DNA of 11,902 nt from the NCBI GenBank assembly GCA_007118235.1, contig SKRY01000218.1, positions 1-11,902 of the forward strand, written 5' to 3'. This document shows, piece by piece, positions 5,699 to 11,902 of the stretch. The position numbers and the translations under genes were made by a program. Under the pieces are notes generated by a model, which saw only the letters and a program-made list of their open reading frames with translations, was not told the DNA's origin and searched no databases. The stretch comes from Candidatus Hydrogenedentota bacterium. Its GTDB lineage: Bacteria; Hydrogenedentota; Hydrogenedentia; Hydrogenedentales; SLHB01. Position 1 is the stretch's first letter. Every line of letters starts with the position of its first letter.

Positions 5699-7492
5699 GT
5701 GGAGATCGCGCTTCATGGCATAGGAGTGAGCCCGGGCATCGCCATTGGACCGGCGAAGACTTTCGGGCTGGACAGCCTTGAAATACCGCAATACAAAGTA
5801 ACCGGCCCCGAGGCGGAACTGGAGCGATTCACCCAAGCCGTCGACGACGTTCGCCAGGATTTGGTCCGCTTAAGGGAGAAGACGGCCAAGGAAGCGGGCG
5901 AATACAACGCGTCGATTTTCGACGCGCATATCATGGTGCTCGATGACGTTACCCTTCACGAGGAGATTTCCCAGCGGGTCCGGGAGGAAGGGTTTAACGT
6001 TGAATACATCCTAAACGACCTGATCAGCCAGCAAGCCGCGATCATGGAGACGATCGAGGACCCATCCTTCCGTGACCGAATGGGAGACATCCTTGACGTG
6101 GGCCGCCGCATTCTGGGGCGGCTGTTGAACACGGAGCTGGAGAGTCTAGAGCATCTCGACGAACCCGCCATCATCGTGGCCCATGAACTGTCGCCCTCCG
6201 ACACGGCCAAGATTGATCTCAAGAACGCCCGCGGCATCATCACCGACATGAGCGGCCCGACGTCACACACCGCCATTCTGGCGCGGGCGTTCGCCATCCC
6301 CGCGGTTGTTGGTCTGAAAAACGCCGGCGCTCACATACATCCCGGCGACACCATCATCCTGGACGGCAGCGCGGGACGGGTGTTCATCCGGCCCAACGAG
6401 GAGACGCTGGCCCGGTACCAGGACCGGCAGGAACAAGAAGAACAGCAGTTGGAGGCCCTCCAAGCGCTCCAGACATCTTGCGCGACGACCTGCACCCTGG
6501 ACGGACACGAAGTTCCACTCATGGCGAACATTGAGTTGCCCGTGGAGGTCACGGACCAACTCAAGCGGAAGGCCGACGGGGTCGGCTTGTACCGGACCGA
6601 ATACCTTTTTCTAAACCGCACCTCACTGCCTACCGAGGAAGAACAATACCAGGCCTATGCCAGTGTGGTGGAAGCCATGAACCCGCTGCCGGTCACGCTG
6701 CGTACCCTGGACTTGGGCGGGGACAAATTCGCTTCCCACATTCCGCTGGCGGAGGAACTCAACCCCCAACTGGGCTGGCGGGCGGTCCGTTTCTGCCTGG
6801 AACGGCCGGACATCTTCAAGGCGCAGTTGCGCGCCATACTCCGGGCCTCGATTCACGGCAATGTCCAGGTCATGTTTCCGCTCATCAGCGGGCTCGATGA
6901 ACTTCTCCGGGTGAAGGAAGTCTTCAACGACGTATGCGCCGACCTGCAACGGCGTTCCGTGGCGTTTCGCAAGGACATCAAGATCGGCTGCATGATCGAG
7001 GTTCCGTCGGCCGTGGCCGTGGCCGATCACCTGGCCCGGAATTGTGACTTTTTCAGCATAGGAACGAATGACCTTATCCAATATAGCTTGGCGGTGGACA
7101 GGGTGAACGAAAAGATCGCCCACATGTATGAACCCGGTCATCCCGCCGTGCTGCGCATGCTGCAGCAAACCGTCGCCGCGGCGCGGGAAGCAGGGATTCC
7201 ATGCAGCATCTGCGGCGAGATGGCCGGCGCGCCGCTATTCACCGAGGTTCTCGTGGGGTTGGGCATGACTTCACTGAGCATGTCCATGGTGGCCATCCCC
7301 CAGGTGCGGGCCGAACTCATGAGTATCCGCCTCGACGAAGCCAAGGAAACGGCCGCCAAGACAACCCAGATGGGATTGGTGGAGGATGTGCGGGGCTATC
7401 TGCAACAACGCCACGAAGACCGTCACGCATTACAGACTTCCATTCAACAGTATTCGCGCGCGGATGATGCCGCAAAGGTAAGGACCAAATAA
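5699..7492 (+). CDS. ptsI: PTS enzyme I (phosphoenolpyruvate-protein phosphotransferase)
   Basis: The 597-residue protein has the EI domain order. The N-terminal HPr-binding and swivelling phosphohistidine domain carries the active-site His190 in SGPTSHTAILAR. The PEP-binding barrel carries Arg299 (GLYRTEYLF), Arg335 (TLRTLDLGGDK), metal ligands Glu434 (MIEVPSA) and Asp458 (GTNDLIQYS), and Cys505 (CGEMAG). EI takes phosphate from PEP onto His190 and passes it to HPr. The start is a GTG at 5699, 3 nt after ptsH, with GGGGA at 5687-5691 seven nt upstream; no better ATG exists before the conserved GIGVSPGIAIGPA opening. A serine replaces the first glycine of the usual GGxTSHT motif. The C-terminal 25 or so residues run beyond the core fold and end in a polar tail. 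Confidence 0.97.
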   Translation: MEIALHGIGVSPGIAIGPAKTFGLDSLEIPQYKVTGPEAELERFTQAVDDVRQDLVRLREKTAKEAGEYNASIFDAHIMVLDDVTLHEEISQRVREEGFNVEYILNDLISQQAAIMETIEDPSFRDRMGDILDVGRRILGRLLNTELESLEHLDEPAIIVAHELSPSDTAKIDLKNARGIITDMSGPTSHTAILARAFAIPAVVGLKNAGAHIHPGDTIILDGSAGRVFIRPNEETLARYQDRQEQEEQQLEALQALQTSCATTCTLDGHEVPLMANIELPVEVTDQLKRKADGVGLYRTEYLFLNRTSLPTEEEQYQAYASVVEAMNPLPVTLRTLDLGGDKFASHIPLAEELNPQLGWRAVRFCLERPDIFKAQLRAILRASIHGNVQVMFPLISGLDELLRVKEVFNDVCADLQRRSVAFRKDIKIGCMIEVPSAVAVADHLARNCDFFSIGTNDLIQYSLAVDRVNEKIAHMYEPGHPAVLRMLQQTVAAAREAGIPCSICGEMAGAPLFTEVLVGLGMTSLSMSMVAIPQVRAELMSIRLDEAKETAAKTTQMGLVEDVRGYLQQRHEDRHALQTSIQQYSRADDAAKVRTK

Positions 7493-7494
7493 TC

Positions 7495-8658
7495 GTGCGC
7501 ACCCGCATTATTCTACTGGGATCCACGGGATCAATTGGAAATAGCGCGCTGGAAGTGGTGCGGCGGTACCCCGATCGCTTCGAGATTGTGGGACTCGCCG
7601 CCTGCTCCAATGTGGAGGCGTTGAAACGGCAGTGCGCCGAGTTTCGCCCGCGCTGCGCGGCCATCGTGGACGAGACGCTCGCCCGGGAGGCGACGGCGCG
7701 CGCCCTGGATGTGGAGAAGCTCTATCGTGGTCCCGAGGGCGCCCAAGCGCTGGTGGAGGAAGAGGCTGACATCGTGCTCGCCGCGATGGTCGGCGCCGCG
7801 GGGCTATCCCCAGTGCTTGCGGCCATCCGTAGCGGAAAGCGGGTGGCGCTGGCGAACAAGGAGCCGTTGGTGAGCGCGGGCGCGCTGATAATGAGCGAGG
7901 CCCGCCGCATGGGCGTACCCGTGCTTCCCGTGGACAGCGAGCACAGCGCGATCTTTCAGTGTATCGAAGGGCAACGGTCCGAAGACATTCATCAGATCCA
8001 CCTGACGGCCTCGGGCGGCCCCTTCTACAAACGCGACCGCGCCTCCATGAATGGAATCAGCCCCGATGAAGCGGCCAGCCACCCAACATGGGACATGGGC
8101 CGCAAGATCAGCGTTGATTCGGCGACCCTAATGAATAAGGGACTCGAGATCATCGAGGCCATGTGGCTGTTCGACGCCGCCCTGGAGAAGATTGGGGTAG
8201 TAATCCATCCCCAGAGCATCGTTCACAGCCTCGTGGAATTCACCGATGGCGGCATCCTGGCCCATCTGGGTCCCACGGACATGAAGTTTCCGATTCAATA
8301 CGCTCTCACCTGGCCCGAGCGGGTACGCGCACCCATGGCGCGTCTGGATCTCACCAGCATGCCCGCCCTGACCTTCGCCAAACCCGATTTCTCGGAATTC
8401 CCTTGTCTGCGTCTGGCGATGGAGGCCGCCCGCCGGGGCGGAGGCGCCCCCGCCATCCTCAACGCCGCCAATGAAACGGCGGTGGAAGCGTTCTGTGAGG
8501 GCCGGCTGCCGTTTCTCCAGATAAGCGAGGTGGTCGAGGCCGCGCTTGACCAAGTGGAATCCCCAAACGAGATTACCTTTGACACCATCATGGAAGCCGA
8601 TGCAGCCGGACGGCGGTTTGCCCGAGCTTTCATTGACCAGGCTGGAGTTCGCGTTTAA
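7495..8658 (+). CDS. dxr: 1-deoxy-D-xylulose 5-phosphate reductoisomerase
   Basis: The 387-residue enzyme catalyses the NADPH-dependent second step of the MEP isoprenoid pathway. It shows the NADPH loop GSTGSIG (9-15), ANKEPLVSAG (120-129), metal-binding Asp147 and Glu149 in DSEHSAIFQ, the substrate-binding TASGGPF (171-177), and SVDSATLMNKGLEIIEA (206-222), where Glu218 is the third metal ligand. Length and motifs are typical of a functional enzyme. The start is a GTG at 7495, 2 nt after the ptsI stop, with TAAGGA ten nt upstream inside ptsI. dxr is commonly followed by rseP, as here, but uppS and cdsA, its frequent upstream partners, are replaced by ptsI. The window therefore commits the organism to the MEP rather than the mevalonate route. 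Confidence 0.97.
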   Translation: MRTRIILLGSTGSIGNSALEVVRRYPDRFEIVGLAACSNVEALKRQCAEFRPRCAAIVDETLAREATARALDVEKLYRGPEGAQALVEEEADIVLAAMVGAAGLSPVLAAIRSGKRVALANKEPLVSAGALIMSEARRMGVPVLPVDSEHSAIFQCIEGQRSEDIHQIHLTASGGPFYKRDRASMNGISPDEAASHPTWDMGRKISVDSATLMNKGLEIIEAMWLFDAALEKIGVVIHPQSIVHSLVEFTDGGILAHLGPTDMKFPIQYALTWPERVRAPMARLDLTSMPALTFAKPDFSEFPCLRLAMEAARRGGGAPAILNAANETAVEAFCEGRLPFLQISEVVEAALDQVESPNEITFDTIMEADAAGRRFARAFIDQAGVRV

Positions 8659-8660
8659 TC

Positions 8661-10355
8661 ATGCTATTGAATATCGTCATCTTCCTACTTGTTCTTGGCG
8701 TGCTCATCTTTTTTCATGAGCTGGGCCATTTCCTTGCGGCAAAATCGTTCGGCATTTACTGTGAACGTTTCAGCCTAGGCATGCCGCCCCGCTTGTGGGG
8801 AATCAAGTGGGGAGAAACCGACTATTGCATCGGCATGCTGCCCATCGGCGGCTATGTGAAGATGGCGGGCCAAGAGGATGCGCCCCGCAGCGAGGAGGAA
8901 CAAGAGCGGGACTTCGGGCACATCCCAAAGGAGCGTTGGTTCAGCAGCAAACCGCCTTGGCAACGGGCCGTTGTGCTGGTGGCGGGGCCGCTCATGAACC
9001 TGGTGTTGGGGGTTGGGCTTTATGCGCTCATGCTGGGTTTGGGGGCCGAGGTCTTGGAGAGCGATGTGGAGGCCCGCATCGGAGAAGTGGAGGCGGGTTC
9101 GCCCGCCGAGAACGCGCCATTGTATGCCCTCAACGATGCGGAACCCAGCCTGGATGAACCGCCGGCCGCAACAGGCTGGCGAACGGGCGATCGCGTACTC
9201 ACGATGGACGGCGGCCGTGTGGACACCATGCAAGATGTCCTCTTGGGCGCCATTCTCAGTGGCGGGGAGCAGCGCGTCTTTGAAATCGAACGCACCACGC
9301 CCGATGGCGCCGCGCAACGTTTTCTATCGCCCTTGCGTCCCCGAAAAGCCGAGGACGCGGATCATCCCCGCTTCGGCGTGCGCGCCTACCAGTCGGCCTT
9401 GATTCATGACGTGCACGAAGGCTCTCCCGCCGATCAAGCCGGCTTGGAAGCTGGTGATATTATCCGGCAAGTGGATGGGCGTGAGGTGGATATGGGGCTT
9501 CTCACGGATTACATCGAGAAACAAGCGGAGGAGACGCCCATCGAGTTGCTGGTCGAACGGGACGGCGAGTACGTGACGATTGAGGTCACTCCCCAGCGGG
9601 TAGGCCGCTTCGTGGGACTGCGCACGTCTCCCCCCATAACCCGCCCGGACCAGACCGATCCCGAGGCCAAACCCGAAGTGATGGCGGTCTCGCCGGAGCT
9701 TGAAGAGCAGAGCGATATCCTGAGCCAAGATATCATCATCGAGGTGGAAGGCGAACCAGCCACTGTTGAGCGCCTCTACGAGATTCAACAAGAGCGCATC
9801 GGCGACACGCTTGAACTGACCGTGCGGCGGCCATCCATTGGATACGGGATTCTCCGCTCCGAGGAGGTCGCTACCGTCCATTTGGAGGTAACGCCCGTCG
9901 GAAATATCGGGGTCACGTTCGGGCCGCGCACGGTGTTTCACCGCGTTCCCCTCGCCGACGTGCCTTCGGAGGCAACGCGCAAGAGCTATCAAGCCGTGAC
10001 CCAGGTCCTGCGAACGGTGCAGTTGCTCGCCATGCGTGACCTTAGCATGCGTGAACTGGGCGGTCCCGTCATGATCTACCAAGTAACCACCACCGCGGCG
10101 GAACATGGCCATTACCTGTTCCTGCAAATCATGGCGTTCATCAGCATCAACCTGTGCATCTTCAACCTGCTGCCCTTGCCTGTGTTGGACGGCGGACAAC
10201 TCGTGTTCGTTGCCATCGAGGCCGTGCGGCGCAAACCCGTGAGCGCGAAGGTGTTCGAGATAACGCAGATGGCGGGACTGTTTCTTATTGTTTCACTCAT
10301 CTTGTTCGTCACGTACAACGACATCGTACGCTTGGTGAACATGGCCATTCCCTGA
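8661..10355 (+). CDS. rseP: Site-2-type intramembrane zinc metalloprotease with several PDZ repeats
   Basis: This is an M50/RseP-family protease that cuts transmembrane segments of anti-sigma factors or signal-peptide remnants. The first membrane helix (about 2-24) holds the zinc motif HELGH at 19-23. A second helix lies near 102-126 after the conserved AGPLMN. The C-terminal helices contain NLLPLPVLDGG (502-512), with the third zinc ligand Asp510, and a last helix at about 536-552. At 564 residues it is longer than the roughly 450-residue E. coli RseP. The periplasmic part appears to hold three PDZ-like units: about 138-225 (with a proline- and acid-rich insertion), 245-315 (GSPADQAGLEAGDIIRQVDG) and 338-410. 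The start is 2 nt after dxr. The family is sure; the substrate is unknown, and no anti-sigma factor is visible here. Confidence 0.95.
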   Translation: MLLNIVIFLLVLGVLIFFHELGHFLAAKSFGIYCERFSLGMPPRLWGIKWGETDYCIGMLPIGGYVKMAGQEDAPRSEEEQERDFGHIPKERWFSSKPPWQRAVVLVAGPLMNLVLGVGLYALMLGLGAEVLESDVEARIGEVEAGSPAENAPLYALNDAEPSLDEPPAATGWRTGDRVLTMDGGRVDTMQDVLLGAILSGGEQRVFEIERTTPDGAAQRFLSPLRPRKAEDADHPRFGVRAYQSALIHDVHEGSPADQAGLEAGDIIRQVDGREVDMGLLTDYIEKQAEETPIELLVERDGEYVTIEVTPQRVGRFVGLRTSPPITRPDQTDPEAKPEVMAVSPELEEQSDILSQDIIIEVEGEPATVERLYEIQQERIGDTLELTVRRPSIGYGILRSEEVATVHLEVTPVGNIGVTFGPRTVFHRVPLADVPSEATRKSYQAVTQVLRTVQLLAMRDLSMRELGGPVMIYQVTTTAAEHGHYLFLQIMAFISINLCIFNLLPLPVLDGGQLVFVAIEAVRRKPVSAKVFEITQMAGLFLIVSLILFVTYNDIVRLVNMAIP

Positions 10356-10469
10356 GGCCAGATTTGCGTGCGGGTGTAGATTGTTGTCATGCATGGACTT
10401 TAGCGCCGGTTGAGACGAAACACCTTACCGGATGGTGGCCCAACGACGCGCCGGAGGCGCGATAGCGAT

Positions 10470-10626
10470 TACCCTGGGGCAAGCGAAGCGCAGCCCCAGG
10501 GTAGGCGTCCCCCGAGTTTCCGTCCTGAAAGGACGGGACAAGGGCGCGGCGTTCGCCCCGGTCCCTTCAGGACCGATTTCGATTTGGGGGGCCTGTGACC
10601 TAAGGCTGCGCTTCGCTTGCCCTAGG
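10470..10626. repeat. Composite inverted repeat of nested hairpins (REP/BIME-like element)
   Basis: Two halves face each other. The left half has an outer hairpin at 10470-10503 (arms TACCCTGGGGC and GCCCCAGGGTA, loop AAGCGAAGCGCA) and an inner hairpin at 10520-10536 (CCGTCCT, GAA, AGGACGG). The right half has an inner hairpin at 10559-10575 (CGGTCC, CTTCA, GGACCG) and an outer one at 10599-10626 (CCTAAGGC and GCCCTAGG around TGCGCTTCGCTT). The right outer loop is the exact reverse complement of the left one, so the right half is a diverged inverted copy of the left. Between them, 10535-10565 can form a further stem (GGGAC and GGGCG pairing with CGCCC and GTCCC). This layout resembles bacterial REP doublets, which are moved by RAYT (Y1) transposases. 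No transposase is present here. Confidence 0.75.
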
Positions 10627-10637
10627 CTACTTCCCAT

Positions 10638-10652
10638 GGCGCTTTCAACGCC
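10638..10652. repeat. Additional short imperfect hairpin with TTTC/TTCA loop
   Basis: GGCGCT, TTC and AACGCC pair at five of six positions. The stem and loop style matches the neighbouring palindromes and could extend the composite repeat element to about 10652. On its own this pairing is weak. Confidence 0.3.
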
Positions 10653-10719
10653 TTGCACGCTCACGGTCGCGTGCGCGACAAGCTCCAGATTCGGAGTTAC
10701 GCGGGGCATCTCTCTTCGT

Positions 10720-10732
10720 GTATGGCCCATAC
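10720..10732. promoter_or_regulatory. 13-bp palindrome upstream of the aspartate kinase gene (possible operator)
   Basis: GTATGG, a central C and CCATAC form a perfect palindrome about 190 bp before the aspartate kinase start. It is less GC-rich than the surrounding hairpins and could be a binding site for a dimeric regulator. One copy only was seen, so chance is possible. Confidence 0.25.
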
Positions 10733-10919
10733 GTAGTAGATACAAGATGCGTTGCGGCAAAGAGCGGCACGGAACTGTTGGCCAGATCGGACGCAATTGG
10801 GGCGGACTGAGCGCCAGGCGGCGCCTCGGCCGATGCTCATCCGGCCCGCGTGACTTTCAGCCAAGACATCCGCGAGTATCCACTTAACACAAGACAACGG
10901 GAGGGAGAACGAGCAAACA

Positions 10920-11902
10920 ATGGGGTATATCACCTGCAAATTTGGGGGCAGCTCCCTTGCGGATTCCGCTTGCCTCAAGGGCGCGGCCAATATTATCGAT
11001 AGCAATTCAGACCGCCGCTACATTGTGCCGTCCGCGCCGGGAAAGCGGCATCCAAAAGACATCAAGGTCACGGACCTGCTATATACGTGGCAAACGCTGG
11101 TCCAACAGGGACTGGATCCCGGCCAGCCGATGCAGCTCGTCACGGAGCGCTACAGTCAGTTGGCGCAAGAGCTGGACTTGAAGGTTGACGTGCAGCGCGA
11201 GTTGGACCTCATCGCGGCGGAATGCCCCCTGCACCCTGAACCCGACTATATGGCTTCGCGGGGAGAATACCTGAATGGATTGCTCTTCGCGGAGCTGCTG
11301 CGCGCGACCTTCGTGGATCCGCTCGAACTCATCAAGTTTGACGAAGAAGGGTATCTCGATCCCGTGAGTTATGACCTCATGGGCCAAGCGCTCGCCTCCC
11401 CCGGCCGCTACGTGATCCCGGGCTTCTACGGTTCGACGCCCGACGGAAAGGTGAAGACCTTCTCGCGCGGTGGCAGCGACATCACGGGGGCCATCGTGGC
11501 GCGCGCCACGAAGTCGCGGCTTTACGAGAATTGGACCGACGTGTCCGGTTTCCGCATGGCGGATCCGCGGATCGTGCCGAACGCGCAGTACATTTCCGAG
11601 ATAACCTACCAAGAATTGCGCGAACTTGCCTACATGGGGGCGAATGTGCTCCATGACGAAGCAATCTTCCCCGTGCGCGAACCCGGCATCCCCATCAACA
11701 TTCTGAACACGCGCGCGCCCGGGGAACCAGGAACGCTTATTGTCGCCACACGGGAACCCAAGACGCCGGTTTGCGGCATTGCCGGGCAGCGGGGTTTCAC
11801 GATGATTAATGTGGAAAAGACCCTCATGAACCGCGAACTCGGCTTCGGGCGGCGGGTCCTGTCCGTGTTGGAGGATCATGGCGTTAGCTTCGAACACATG
11901 CC
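10920..11902 (+). CDS. lysC: Aspartate kinase, N-terminal part (partial at window edge)
   Basis: The frame from the ATG at 10920 is open to the window edge and gives 327 residues. It begins MGYITCKFGGSSLAD, with the nucleotide- and aspartate-binding KFGGSS at 7-12. It continues with YIVPSAPGKRHPKDIKVTD (34-52), the segment ASRGEYLNG and the second signature FSRGGSDITGA (181-191). From about residue 290 (GIAGQRGFTMINVEKTLMN) the ACT regulatory region starts and is cut by the edge. The enzyme phosphorylates aspartate, the first step to lysine, threonine, methionine and diaminopimelate; ACT domains bind the feedback inhibitor amino acids. The VPSAPGKR wording resembles the monofunctional Clostridium-like class rather than proteobacterial LysC. 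GGGAGGGAG lies about 12 nt upstream. It is separated from rseP by 564 bp and is probably transcribed independently. Confidence 0.93.
   Translation, partial: MGYITCKFGGSSLADSACLKGAANIIDSNSDRRYIVPSAPGKRHPKDIKVTDLLYTWQTLVQQGLDPGQPMQLVTERYSQLAQELDLKVDVQRELDLIAAECPLHPEPDYMASRGEYLNGLLFAELLRATFVDPLELIKFDEEGYLDPVSYDLMGQALASPGRYVIPGFYGSTPDGKVKTFSRGGSDITGAIVARATKSRLYENWTDVSGFRMADPRIVPNAQYISEITYQELRELAYMGANVLHDEAIFPVREPGIPINILNTRAPGEPGTLIVATREPKTPVCGIAGQRGFTMINVEKTLMNRELGFGRRVLSVLEDHGVSFEHM

Larger units (their letters stand above)
10356..10919. other. Gene-free intergenic region between rseP and the aspartate kinase gene
   Basis: This stretch of 564 bp holds no convincing gene. About 10470-10652 is filled with nested palindromes described separately. 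The rest (10356-10469 and 10653-10899) shows a 13-bp palindrome at 10720-10732 and a small GC hairpin at 10811-10824 but no RNA gene that I recognise. A GGGAGGGAG stretch at 10899-10907 probably serves as the ribosome-binding site of the downstream gene. A promoter for that gene should lie here, but no -35/-10 pair stands out. The only long open frame (10432-10887) runs through the hairpins, is arginine- and proline-rich and has no family features. Confidence 0.6.

Noticed and set aside
9324..10199. Long minus-strand open frame opposite rseP (291 codons)
   Set aside because: The overlapped plus-strand gene is a clear RseP homologue. The antisense product has no domain features and mirrors its codon pattern.
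10470..10626. CRISPR array or tRNA-like structure
   Set aside because: The repeats are inverted rather than regularly spaced direct repeats, there are no spacers, and no cloverleaf with T-loop GTTC/CCA features can be drawn.
10432..10887. Open frame of 151 codons on the plus strand after rseP
   Set aside because: It runs straight through the composite hairpin element, is arginine/proline/glycine-rich with no recognisable domain, and lacks a convincing ribosome-binding site. It is best explained as a GC-rich chance frame.
10653..10919. Lysine riboswitch upstream of the aspartate kinase gene
   Set aside because: I looked for the conserved L-box segments and a terminator or sequestering helix near the ribosome-binding site and saw none. 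A covariance-model search would settle it.

Overview
The window looks like a chromosomal segment from a Gram-negative-type, GC-rich (roughly 58-60 % by eye) bacterium that is probably uncultured or little studied. The combination of a secreted flavin oxidoreductase, HprK with HPr and EI but no PTS permease in view, a GH57 alpha-glucan enzyme, the MEP pathway, an RseP with extra PDZ repeats, and hairpin-rich intergenic repeats resembles the PVC group or Hydrogenedentota-like lineages. That placement is inference with low confidence. No mobile element, phage gene, CRISPR array, tRNA or rRNA was found.

Layout. (1) 1-482, minus strand: the start of an exported FAD-dependent oxidoreductase that runs off the left edge. 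(2) 483-714: a compact divergent promoter region with a plausible -35/-10 pair for each direction. (3) 715-10355, plus strand: eight tightly packed genes, hpf - hprK - rapZ - GH57 glucanotransferase/amylase - ptsH - ptsI - dxr - rseP. Gaps are 2-3 nt or an overlap, except 46 nt after hpf and 75 nt before the GH57 gene, where a small repeat and hairpin sit. (4) 10356-10919: a gene-free stretch of 564 bp dominated by a composite inverted repeat made of nested hairpins (REP/BIME-like). (5) 10920-11902: the start of an aspartate kinase that runs off the right edge.

How the genes fit together. hpf, hprK and rapZ form the same backbone as the proteobacterial rpoN-hpf-ptsN-hprK-rapZ-npr cluster, but the EIIA(Ntr) gene is absent. 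A GH57 alpha-glucan enzyme occupies the space before ptsH and ptsI. EI (His190) would phosphorylate HPr at His17 from PEP, and HprK would phosphorylate or dephosphorylate HPr at Ser48. No EIIA, EIIB or EIIC is visible, so this looks like a regulatory phosphorelay rather than a sugar importer. The embedded GH57 gene suggests, by inference, that the relay is linked to storage-polysaccharide (glycogen-like) turnover. dxr and rseP follow without a break. They are widely adjacent in bacteria, but here their usual partners uppS and cdsA are not upstream; ptsI is. The most unusual items are the GH57-in-PTS operon and the two intergenic repeat regions whose hairpins share a TGAA/TTCA loop.
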